Of a DNA stretch of 40,415 nucleotides, positions 25,459-32,446 are shown in pieces. Both the position numbers and the translations under genes were made by a program. Position 1 is the stretch's first letter, and each line of letters opens with the position of its first letter. The notes below the pieces were generated by a model. That model searched no databases. It saw only the letters and a program-made list of their open reading frames with translations, and was not told the DNA's origin. The stretch comes from Danxiaibacter flavus (GTDB lineage Bacteria > Bacteroidota > Bacteroidia > Chitinophagales > Chitinophagaceae). The stretch lies in the NCBI RefSeq assembly GCF_041060425.1, contig NZ_JAULBC010000016.1, positions 1 to 40,415 of the forward strand, given 5' to 3'.

Positions 25459-26169
25459 CTACGCGAGGCTTTTCACGGCCACATCGCCATATGCGTGTAT
25501 CTTTTCACAAATGAGTCTTAATGAACTTTCGAGATCGCCGGAAGCGGTTTTAAATTCATCAGCGTCTATTGTAAGCGGGGCGCCCAATACAACCAGCGGG
25601 GCACCGTATGCGGGACACTGAATAGCCTGTTCCAGGGAGAGTCCTCCGACAGCCTGTACAGGAATATTTACTGCAGCTACAACTTCTCTGAGTTGATCCA
25701 GTGGGCTGGGCATGCGTTTGCCTGCAGCGGCAATCCCCCTCCGTTCATCATACCCGATATGATGAATGATGTAATCACAGCCCAAATCTTCGAGCCATTT
25801 TGCTGCTTCAACCATATCATCACAACCCAGGTTGTCGCCCATTACTTTTACACCGTGATCTCGCCCGGCTTTCACAACGCATTTAATGGTTTCTTCATGG
25901 GCACGGGCCATTACCACAACATGTGTAGCCCCGGCTTTAGCCATCATTTCGGCTTCGAGGTATCCGCCATCCATCGTTTTCAGATCAGCAACTATAGGAA
26001 CATTTGGAAAATTTTCACGAAGTCTTCTTACTCCGTGTAATCCTTCAGCAAGAATTAGTGGTGTTCCGGCTTCTAGCCAGTCTACACCTGCGCGCATAGC
26101 CATTGCGGCTGTTTCCAGCGCCTCATCAATATTGGTCAGGTCAAGGGAAATTTGTACGATGGGTTTCAT
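25459..26169 (-). CDS. HUMPS-family lyase (hexulose-6-phosphate synthase / keto-gulonate-6-phosphate decarboxylase-like)
   Basis: Starting at the ATG at 26169 (an in-frame upstream extension is non-conserved) the product is 236 residues, a single TIM barrel of the orotidine-monophosphate-decarboxylase suprafamily. The motif positions fit HUMPS: Asp10, Glu33 (LEAGTPL), Asp62-x-Lys64-x2-Asp67 (ADLKTMDGG), and a phosphate-binding AVGGL near 173-177. The family includes 3-hexulose-6-phosphate synthase, which fixes formaldehyde, and 3-keto-L-gulonate-6-phosphate decarboxylase. No PHI isomerase or ascorbate transport gene is adjacent, so neither can be chosen. First gene of the carbohydrate cluster. 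A perfect 13-bp-arm palindrome lies 60 nt upstream. Confidence 0.82.
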   Translation of the reverse strand: MKPIVQISLDLTNIDEALETAAMAMRAGVDWLEAGTPLILAEGLHGVRRLRENFPNVPIVADLKTMDGGYLEAEMMAKAGATHVVVMARAHEETIKCVVKAGRDHGVKVMGDNLGCDDMVEAAKWLEDLGCDYIIHHIGYDERRGIAAAGKRMPSPLDQLREVVAAVNIPVQAVGGLSLEQAIQCPAYGAPLVVLGAPLTIDADEFKTASGDLESSLRLICEKIHAYGDVAVKSLA

Positions 26170-26229
26170 AATTAGCAAGCATTTATTAATTAATCTCGTT
26201 CCGCTCGTTGCTTGCTGCATCATCAATTA

Positions 26230-26259
26230 TTCTTTTCAGTAACTAATTACTGAAAAGAA
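26230..26259. promoter_or_regulatory. Palindrome upstream of the carbohydrate cluster, likely operator
   Basis: TTCTTTTCAGTAA, the spacer CTAA, then the exact reverse complement TTACTGAAAAGAA. The site is AT-rich with no T-tract, so an operator is more likely than a terminator. It lies between the LysE gene end and the HUMPS start. A second small palindrome, ATTTCA-TTT-TGAAAT, lies at about 26308-26322. Confidence 0.6.
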
Positions 26260-26349
26260 ATCTCAGAAGCAGTTCAGACGCGTCGCGAAAACGAGTTACT
26301 AATATATTTCATTTTGAAATAGCGCAGTGTTTTTTCATTAAAATATCTG

Positions 26350-26982
26350 CTATAAAAACCCTTTCACCATTCTATACAATTGAATAACAGCAGTGAGAAT
26401 GAAAATGCCGCCCATGGCTTTGTTGAGATTTTTCATACTGGCATTCATTCTTGTAATGAGCCAGTTGCCGCCATACATATAAACAGCCAGGCCTCCGATA
26501 GTGCCGCAACCCGCGCCAACCGTAAACATGTCGTATTGAGAAGATACGGGCTGAATAACTTTATTATCAAGGAGATAAGTACTCCATATAAACCAGAACG
26601 GGATTTGTGCCGGATTTAATGCACTCATACTGATCCCCAGCAGAAAACGATCCATCTTGTTGTTTAGCAGCAATGCTTTTTTGTTGCTCTGCTGCCGGTT
26701 GGCTGACACAAAACTCGCAACCCCCAGTACCAGGAATAAGGCAACAGTAAGCCAGCCTAATACGGTAAAGAACAGTTTATGCTGCATAATCCAATCCACA
26801 CCTTTTAGCGAGAGACGTAAATAAATCACTTCAACTATCGCCACACCAATAGCATATTTCCAGGCGTTTCTCGCATTTTCCTGAACGTAGATCTGAGTGG
26901 CGGTAATGCTCATGTTCCCCAACGGCAATTGCCCTAAAAAACTCACCAGCATTCCCATAAAAGCTGCAAACAGTAAAGCCAT
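26350..26982 (-). CDS. LysE-superfamily exporter-like membrane protein
   Basis: The ATG at 26982 gives a 210-residue protein; an upstream in-frame extension translates repeat sequence and is rejected. Six hydrophobic segments are visible. The LysE-type opening VSFLGQLPLGNMSITATQ has the conserved Pro-Leu-Gly, and SALNPAQIPFWFIW near residues 121-134 is the second conserved loop with NP. Family members export amino acids or related solutes; the substrate is unknown. A -7 box TATATTTG ends 6 nt before the ATG, so the message is probably leaderless. Confidence 0.75.
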   Translation of the reverse strand: MALLFAAFMGMLVSFLGQLPLGNMSITATQIYVQENARNAWKYAIGVAIVEVIYLRLSLKGVDWIMQHKLFFTVLGWLTVALFLVLGVASFVSANRQQSNKKALLLNNKMDRFLLGISMSALNPAQIPFWFIWSTYLLDNKVIQPVSSQYDMFTVGAGCGTIGGLAVYMYGGNWLITRMNASMKNLNKAMGGIFILTAVIQLYRMVKGFL

Positions 26983-26988
26983 AGGGCG

Positions 26989-26996
26989 CAAATATA
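26989..26996 (-). promoter_or_regulatory. -7 promoter box of the LysE-like gene
   Basis: The minus strand reads TATATTTG, followed by CGCCCT and the ATG: a perfect TAnnTTTG so close that transcription would start at or next to the start codon. The architecture matches that at 29160-29167. Confidence 0.6.
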
Positions 26997-27010
26997 GAAT
27001 ACAATTGAAA

Positions 27011-27761
27011 ATGGAGAATTGAGAATTGAAAATGGAGGGAATGTGCAAATGTGCGGATGTGCGAATGCCTTACACCTCATACCTCACACTCATACCTTAC
27101 ACCTCATACCTTACACCTGATACCTGACACCTCATACCTTACACCTTACACCTTACATCCACAGCTAAAAGCTAATAGCTCACAGCTTTTCTTTATTTTT
27201 AATTTTTAAAGCTAAGTATATGATTGCTACAAGTATGGCCGGAATGATGATGAATGGAGAGTCGCCTGAAATACTGTTTTGGGTAGGATGTTCGGGAAGC
27301 TTTGATCAGCGTGCGCAAAAGATCACAAGAGCGTTTGCAAGTATTCTCAATAAGACCGGAATTAAATATGCGATACTTGGCAAAGAAGAAGAATGGAGAA
27401 TTGAGAATTGAAAATGGAGGGAATGTGCAAATGTGCGGATGTGCGAATGCCTTACACCTCATACCTCACACCTCATACCTTACACCTCATACCTGACACC
27501 TCATACCTTACACCTTACACCTTACATCCACAGCTAAAAGCTAATAGCTCACAGCTTTTCTTTATTTTTAATTTTTAAAGCTAAGTATATGATTGCTACA
27601 AGTATGGCCGAAATGATGATGAATGGAGAATCGCCTGAAATACTGTTTTGGGTAGGATGTTCGGGAAGCTTTGATCAGCGGGCGCAAAAGATCACAAGAG
27701 CGTTTGCAAGTATTCTCAATAAGACCGGAATTAAATATGCGATACTTGGCAAAGAAGAAGC
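27011..27761 (+). repeat. Direct tandem duplication (382 + 369 bp) covering repeats and the 5' end of the Fe-S gene
   Basis: Unit 1 (27011-27392) and unit 2 (27393-27761) are almost identical. Each contains D-A-B-C repeat modules, the leader TTTTTAAAGCTAAGTAT and the first ~57 codons of the (Fe-S) gene. Unit 1 is longer because its B array has an extra ~14-nt step. Substitutions are few (for example GGAATG against GAAATG in codons 8-9), so the event is fairly recent. The junction is at AAGAAGAATGG, where gene sequence meets the D module. Confidence 0.92.
27220..27411 (+). pseudogene. Truncated duplicate of the (Fe-S) gene 5' end
   Basis: It starts with the same ATG context as the real gene at 27589 and is identical for nearly all of about 57 codons (one Glu to Gly change at residue 8). 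After KEE it runs through the duplication junction into repeat sequence and stops after seven further codons. It lacks both CCG domains. It could be translated as a 63-residue peptide but should have no Fe-S function. Confidence 0.85.
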
Positions 27762-28365
27762 CTGCACGGGCGACCCTGCCCGCCGCGCCGGCAACGAATT
27801 TCTTTTTCAGATGATGGCTTATAATAATATCCAGGTGTTAAATGGCTACGGTATAAAAAAGATTGTCACTACCTGTCCTCACTGCTTTAATATCCTAAAA
27901 AATGAATACCCGGAATTAGGGGGAAATTATGATGTTGTTCATCACACTACCTTTTTACAGGAACTGATCGACAGCGGAAAAATCGTATTGAAGGAAGGTG
28001 GAAGCTTTAAAGGAAAACGAATTACTTATCATGACAGCTGCTACCTCGGCCGGGCTAATAATATTTATGAGGCGCCACGCAAGGTTCTGGAACTATTGGA
28101 CGCTGAGCTGGTTGAGATGAAACGCTGCCGCACTAACGGATTATGTTGCGGCGCCGGAGGTGCACAAATGTTCAAGGAGGAAGAAAAAGGAACCAAAAGA
28201 GTAAATTTCGAACGCACTGACGAAGCGCTTTCCCTTGAGCCGAACATTATTGCAAGTGCTTGTCCGTTTTGCAACACAATGCTAACCGACGGCGTAAAAA
28301 ACCGCGAAAAAGAAGACAACGTTCAGGTGCTGGATATAGCGGAATTGATTGAGAAAAGCATGTGA
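27589..28365 (+). CDS. (Fe-S)-binding CCG-domain protein (HdrB/GlpC/LutA-like)
   Basis: This is a 258-residue protein with two cysteine-rich CCG domains. Domain 1 has C24 (WVGCSGSFD), C59 (EEACTGDPARRAGNE), C96 and C99 (TTCPHCFNILKNEYP). Domain 2 has C151 (YHDSCYLGRAN), the paired C186-C187 (LCCGAGGAQMF) and C225/C228 (SACPFCNTM). The two halves share the CCG pattern of heterodisulfide reductase B and lactate-utilisation LutA, which bind non-cubane 4Fe-4S clusters. In Bacteroidota this gene normally follows a 4Fe-4S ferredoxin-type dehydrogenase subunit; none is upstream here, so its electron partner is unknown. The coding part is complete although its 5' flank has been duplicated. Confidence 0.9.
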   Translation: MIATSMAEMMMNGESPEILFWVGCSGSFDQRAQKITRAFASILNKTGIKYAILGKEEACTGDPARRAGNEFLFQMMAYNNIQVLNGYGIKKIVTTCPHCFNILKNEYPELGGNYDVVHHTTFLQELIDSGKIVLKEGGSFKGKRITYHDSCYLGRANNIYEAPRKVLELLDAELVEMKRCRTNGLCCGAGGAQMFKEEEKGTKRVNFERTDEALSLEPNIIASACPFCNTMLTDGVKNREKEDNVQVLDIAELIEKSM

Positions 28366-28545
28366 ATGTGCAAATGTGCAAATGTGCAAATGTGCGAATG
28401 AATGGAGAATTGAAAATTGACAATGGAAAATGAGGGGAATGTGCGAATGTGCAGATGTGCGAATGCGCTTGAATGCCGGACTTATTCCTGACGCTTCATA
28501 CCTGATACCTGATGCCTGATACCTGACACCTGACACCTGATACCT
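28359..28545 (+). repeat. Composite A-D-A-B repeat array between convergent genes
   Basis: A units (GTGCAAAT, three copies) start in the stop codon of the (Fe-S) gene (ATGTGAATGTGC). D (GAATTGAAAATTGACAATGG) follows at about 28404-28430, A again at 28440-28466, then B (CATACCTGATACCTGATGCC onward) up to the stop of the minus-strand lipoprotein, whose TAA is inside TAAGGTATCAGG. No terminator hairpin is evident, so the repeats are the whole shared 3' region. Confidence 0.85.
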
Positions 28546-28997
28546 TACCTGTCCTCACCCACCCTTTCATACACTGTTTGATTACCGGCGTCGAGCGCAA
28601 AACAGCCGGAGAGGAAAGTGAGTTGATTTCCTTCGAGGTTGAAGAAGATCTTGTAAGGGTTTGAACTGGCGCTTAGAATAATCCTGTTTGTAAACTGACC
28701 TTCCTTTATCACCAGGCACACATTGGCCTCTACAGAACTGTCAGGAGTTGAAGCGTAATTGCCTTTTTCTTTTGCCTGGCCACTGTCAAAAACCGTATAG
28801 CTGTCGTTTGTAAATTGAATAACATGACCATTGTTCGGGGGAAAGGTTTTAAGTGGCATGCTTCCTACTGTTGATCTTAACTCCCATGACCCGATAATGC
28901 TGTTGGATTTCTCTGCTTCTGTCATATTACTTTTTTTACAGCCGGACGTAAAAAAAAGTATAAGCACAAAGGACAGGGCCAGAATAACATATTTCAT
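28545..28997 (-). CDS. Lipocalin-like outer-membrane or periplasmic lipoprotein
   Basis: With the ATG at 28997 the protein has 150 residues and a clear lipobox (FTSGC) at about residues 16-20. The mature protein begins KKSNMTEAEKSNSIIGSWELRS. The IIGSWELRST opening with alternating strands (YTVFDSGQAKEKGNYAS, later LTFLSG) suggests the small lipocalin-like barrel common among Bacteroidota lipoproteins. There are two further cysteines (VCLV and SGCFA). The specific function is unknown. Transcribed alone; the frame has an ATG at 29033 that would place the signal peptide internally. Confidence 0.7.
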   Translation of the reverse strand: MKYVILALSFVLILFFTSGCKKSNMTEAEKSNSIIGSWELRSTVGSMPLKTFPPNNGHVIQFTNDSYTVFDSGQAKEKGNYASTPDSSVEANVCLVIKEGQFTNRIILSASSNPYKIFFNLEGNQLTFLSGCFALDAGNQTVYERVGEDR

Positions 28998-29079
28998 CGC
29001 AAGGTTTTTATTATTGACCGGCACCAGGCGCAAAACATTGCGATTTAGGTAAAAAATTTTATTGAATTATTGGTTCGAG

Positions 29080-29167
29080 CATTTAGGCATTTCCATATTT
29101 GCACCTTCTCTCACTTGCACATTCGCACATTTGCACATTTACCCATTTGCACATTTAGCTATCTTTG
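29080..29167 (+). promoter_or_regulatory. Repeat array (A family) ending in a -7 box TATCTTTG
   Basis: From about 29098 to 29156 the plus strand reads CACATTCGCACATTTGCACA-type units, that is A on the minus strand. It ends in TATCTTTG (29160-29167), a perfect TAnnTTTG, four nt before the ATG at 29172. This suggests a leaderless message with the repeat array occupying the -33 region. Confidence 0.65.
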
Positions 29168-29171
29168 CGCT

Positions 29172-29687
29172 ATGAATACGAATATAGCAGAATTTATTCC
29201 GGAAGATTTTGACGCGTCATCCAGGGTGTGGATCTACCAGAGCAGCCGGTTGTTTTCAATGGGTGAAGCATTTGAGCTGGAAAGCATGATGAACAAGTTC
29301 CTGCAAAGCTGGAACACGCACGGAACGCCGGTAAAAGGTTACGCGAATTTATTATACGGACAGTTTGTAATATTAATGGCGGACGAATCTGCAACTTATG
29401 TAAGTGGTTGCAGTACTGACAGTTCGGTGAGATTGATCAAGGAGATTGAGGAGAAGTTCAACGTAACAATGTTTGACAGGCAAATGCTTGCTTTTGTGAT
29501 AAAGGATAAGATTCAGCTACTGCCTCTTCAGCAGATACCGTATGCGGTGCAGAATAATTTTATTACTCCTGGTACATTGTATTTTAATAACCTGGTGGCG
29601 ACGAAGGCTGATTTGCTGAGCAAATGGCTGGTACCGGTTAAAGATAGCTGGCTGGCTAAAAAGTTTAAACTGGAAGCAGAGGTTTGA
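29172..29687 (+). CDS. Conserved Bacteroidota protein of unknown function (often labelled 'ABC transporter ATPase')
   Basis: This is a 171-residue soluble protein. The frame is open upstream, but those codons translate repeat sequence, and the promoter box fixes the ATG at 29172. Family landmarks are SSRVWIYQSSRLFS near residues 16-29, YGQFVILMADES near 63-74, VSGCSTDSSVRLIKEIEEKF near 77-96 and FNNLVATKADLLSKW near 139-153. I recall close relatives in many Bacteroidota genomes annotated as an ABC transporter ATPase, but there is no Walker A, Walker B or ABC signature here, so that label is not supported. Cytoplasmic; function unknown. Confidence 0.75.
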   Translation: MNTNIAEFIPEDFDASSRVWIYQSSRLFSMGEAFELESMMNKFLQSWNTHGTPVKGYANLLYGQFVILMADESATYVSGCSTDSSVRLIKEIEEKFNVTMFDRQMLAFVIKDKIQLLPLQQIPYAVQNNFITPGTLYFNNLVATKADLLSKWLVPVKDSWLAKKFKLEAEV

Positions 29688-30222
29688 ACCACGGAGACAC
29701 AGGTGGCAGGGCGAAACACGACGTTTTTGAAACACGAAGGCACGAAGAACACAAAGAGGCACAAAGTTTTTGAACCACGGAGACAGGACGACACGAAGAA
29801 ACACGGTATTGTTAGCCACTAAGTCTCTAAATGCAAAAGAGTTCTAAAGGAATAAAAGTAAGACTGAAACTATTCGCTGCGCCGCTGCCTCTTTGCGACC
29901 GTTGCGAGAAACCCTTCGCTTCGATTAACGTATAACGTACCACGTATAACTTACAACTTCCACCGCGTCGCCGCTTCTTCGCGAGCGTTGCGAGAAACTC
30001 TTCGCTTCAATCAACGTATAACGTACAACGTATAACTTACAACTCCCACTGCGTCGCTGCTTCTTCGCGAGCGTTGCGAGAAACCCCTCGCTAAGATCAA
30101 CGTATAACGTACAACGTATAACTTACAACTCCCACTGCGTCGCTGCTTCTTTGCGACCGTTGCGAGAAACCAAACCCTTCGCTCCGATCAACGTATAACG
30201 TACAACGTATAACTTACAACTC
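29688..30222. repeat. Repeat spacer: G-family array, then four copies of an ~86-bp unit
   Basis: About 29688-29805 contains degenerate CACGGAGACACAGG, CACGAAGGCACGAAG and CACAAAGAGGCACAAAG-like units, beginning in the stop codon of the previous gene (TTTGAACCACGG). 29875-30222 holds about four copies of an 86-bp unit (spacing 86, 86, 91). Each contains a CGAGCGTTGCGAGAAAC-like G+C-rich block and an AACGTATAACGTACAACG block. The last copy ends at the stop codon of the minus-strand permease. No gene is seen. Confidence 0.9.
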
Positions 30223-31267
30223 AGTCAAGCTTAACGCGTGGATCAACGATTGAATAGAATATATCTGCGAGAATATTTACCAGCACAAAGAATGTAGCCG
30301 TCAGCAATACACTTCCCATCACGACTGGGAAATCGAGTTTTTCGAGGGCATCAACGGTAACTTTTCCTATCCCTTTCCAGCCGAAAATATATTCGACAAA
30401 AAAAGCACCTGCCAGCAATTCCGCGAACCAGCCGGTGATGGCGGTGATAACCGGATTCAGCGCGTTGCGCAATGCATGTTTCCAGATAACAGTTTTGCGT
30501 CTTAATCCTTTTGCGTAGGCTGTTCTTATATAATCCTGATCAAGCACATCAAGCATAGCGCTTCTTGTCAATTGGGTGATGATCGCCAACGGCCTGATAC
30601 CAAGTGTTACCGCGGGTAAAATGAGGTTTCGCAGCTGTAGTTGCCTTCCATTGAATGGATCGACTTCATATAAGCTGCCGATCATATGCAGACCGGTATA
30701 ATTACTCAACACAAAGCCGAAGACGTAAGCCAGTATAATCCCGACAAAAAAGGACGGCGCAGAAATTCCCAGCACGCTTGCAAAGATGGCTGAAGTGTCC
30801 CAAACGGTATTCTGTTTGACTGCAGCTAAAACACCAAGACCGATACCAAATATTGTTGAGATCAGCATAGCCGTAAAGGCCAGTAACATCGTTCCCGGAA
30901 GCGCTTCCATCAATACTTCAGTCACACTTTTTTTGGTTTGATAAGAACGACGGAGATATGGCCATTTGATGGCCAATTTTATATCGCCCCCAATAAAAAT
31001 TCCATGAAGCTGTTTTGACTGTATTTCCTCTTTGGAGTGAACAGCGAGCGGAGATACATCATTTACATACAATAAAAACTGTTTCCATTTCGGCTGATCG
31101 AGTGCGAGTTCTTTTCTTATGTTTTTTATAGTAGCACTGTCACCCGTCTGGCCGAGTACAAGTCTTACAGGATCACCGAACCCTACAAACAAAAAAAACA
31201 CCACAACGATAACACCCGCTAACACGAGCAGTCCGTACAGCATTTTTTTAGTTATGAATGTCAGCAT
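30221..31267 (-). CDS. ABC transporter permease, DppB/OppB type
   Basis: This is a 348-residue inner-membrane permease. The N-terminus has the oligopeptide-permease-type TM helix with an FGDPVRLVLGQTGD block near residues 30-43, followed by a ~70-residue periplasmic insert and then five TM segments. The cytoplasmic EAA loop is DYIRTAYAKGLRRKTVIWKHALRNAL, near residues 241-266. DppB-type permeases import peptides or nickel with a DppC partner, two ATPases and a binding protein; none of these is in the window. It is probably the last gene of the DUF1599-BT_3928 unit, 13 nt after BT_3928. Confidence 0.88.
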   Translation of the reverse strand: MLTFITKKMLYGLLVLAGVIVVVFFLFVGFGDPVRLVLGQTGDSATIKNIRKELALDQPKWKQFLLYVNDVSPLAVHSKEEIQSKQLHGIFIGGDIKLAIKWPYLRRSYQTKKSVTEVLMEALPGTMLLAFTAMLISTIFGIGLGVLAAVKQNTVWDTSAIFASVLGISAPSFFVGIILAYVFGFVLSNYTGLHMIGSLYEVDPFNGRQLQLRNLILPAVTLGIRPLAIITQLTRSAMLDVLDQDYIRTAYAKGLRRKTVIWKHALRNALNPVITAITGWFAELLAGAFFVEYIFGWKGIGKVTVDALEKLDFPVVMGSVLLTATFFVLVNILADIFYSIVDPRVKLD

Positions 31268-31280
31268 AGTTTAAAGATAC

Positions 31281-32402
31281 CTATTGGGCCTTCAATTCTC
31301 CAACCGCCTTCTGCATTTTACTGATATCTGCGCCGCTTATTTTACGGTAGACTGTCGCCTGGTTCATCAGAAAATAAGTTGGATTGGCTCTTGCTGCCGT
31401 TTTAATAACCGTAGCATCACAGATAAGGAGATCCTTTACAGCCAATGAATCCAAATAGTGAGCAGCTTTTTTGGGTTCTGATGTGATATAGCGGACCGGA
31501 ATATTTTTTGAAAGACAGGTCTGTACCAGTTGCGTATGTTCTTCCTTCATCCATTTTCCCGCGTTGCCAAAATCCTTTACAAATACCAGCATGTAATAAC
31601 CGGGCGTTTCCAACACCTGCGCTGTAATATCGTCTCCGGCATCGTTTCGCAAGGCAAAATCGACAATCGCAGGCGTTGCATTTCCCTGCCTTATCAATTT
31701 GTCATGACGTTCAACAAACTCATAGGTAGAATCAAAATCATCAGGGAAATGATCCTGATCAAATTCCACGCGCTGCCCTTTATGTTTATATGTGAAGTTC
31801 ATGATAGAACTGTCAGCTATTGCGCCCGGCGGAACTTTCATTTTTTCGGCTATATTATTTCCCTGTTTGTAAGGCAAACAATCGACGAAAGGCAAATGTT
31901 TGAGCGCATGCTCCTGCATCCATGAAACGGCAAAAACGCTTAGAAGAAGTATACCTATTGATGGACCGGGTGAAAAAACCGGTCTGATCTTTTTATAATT
32001 AAAGACGATCAACAAGGTAAGTACAAATAAGATCAGATCTTTCAGGAAAGACTGGAAAGCGGTGAGCGGAACGCAATCACCAAAACAGCCACAAGTTTTA
32101 ATTTTTCCGGACAGGAAGGCATAACCGGTAAGGAAAGTAAAAAACACGATAAGCAGGAACAATAACCAGCTAACCAATTTCATCCGATAGCCTACCAGCA
32201 GTGCAATACCGGCCACCACTTCAAACACATTCATTACAAGCGAAAGCACGAGCGAATAGTCGTTAAGCGCACTCCAGCCCCACACTTCAAAAAACTCCTG
32301 CATCTTGTAGCTTAATCCAAGCGGATCATTGGCTTTTATCAACCCGGAAAAAATAAACAACACGCCAACGAATATCCTTGCAATGTTTAGTACAACCTTC
32401 AT
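31281..32402 (-). CDS. BT_3928-family protein (DoxX/MauE-like membrane domain plus C-terminal soluble domain)
   Basis: This is a 373-residue protein. Residues about 1-150 form four or five membrane helices of the DoxX/MauE type, with FIFSGLIKANDPLG near residues 17-30 and a CGCFGDC motif near 104-110. A further helix at about 147-165 leads to a C-terminal soluble domain (about 190-373) with a thioredoxin-like strand pattern (YYMLVFVKDFGNAGKW, later NPTYFLMN) but no CxxC. MauE-like domains interact with disulfide chemistry, so the CGCFGDC cysteines may be redox-active. The exact role is unknown. It lies 44 nt after DUF1599, a conserved neighbourhood in Bacteroidota. Confidence 0.85.
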   Translation of the reverse strand: MKVVLNIARIFVGVLFIFSGLIKANDPLGLSYKMQEFFEVWGWSALNDYSLVLSLVMNVFEVVAGIALLVGYRMKLVSWLLFLLIVFFTFLTGYAFLSGKIKTCGCFGDCVPLTAFQSFLKDLILFVLTLLIVFNYKKIRPVFSPGPSIGILLLSVFAVSWMQEHALKHLPFVDCLPYKQGNNIAEKMKVPPGAIADSSIMNFTYKHKGQRVEFDQDHFPDDFDSTYEFVERHDKLIRQGNATPAIVDFALRNDAGDDITAQVLETPGYYMLVFVKDFGNAGKWMKEEHTQLVQTCLSKNIPVRYITSEPKKAAHYLDSLAVKDLLICDATVIKTAARANPTYFLMNQATVYRKISGADISKMQKAVGELKAQ

Positions 32403-32446
32403 GGATCTGAATTTATCTTTTAGTTACAACCGGTTTGCGCTTCAGC

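Noticed and set aside
25459..26226. Orotidine 5'-phosphate decarboxylase (pyrF) call for the HUMPS gene
   Set aside because: The suprafamily fold is shared, but the ADLKTMDGG and LEAGTPL motifs fit the HPS/KGPDC branch, and the context is carbohydrate enzymes, not pyrimidine genes.
26230..26259. Terminator of the LysE-like gene
   Set aside because: The hairpin is AT-rich with no T-run, and it lies about 90 nt past the stop, so an operator for the following cluster is a better reading.
27302..27496. ORF translating the A/B repeats (MCGCANALHL-type peptides)
   Set aside because: It is simply translation of 7-9 nt tandem repeats in one frame. The same peptide-like patterns appear upstream of the real starts at 26982 and 29172 and behind other stops.
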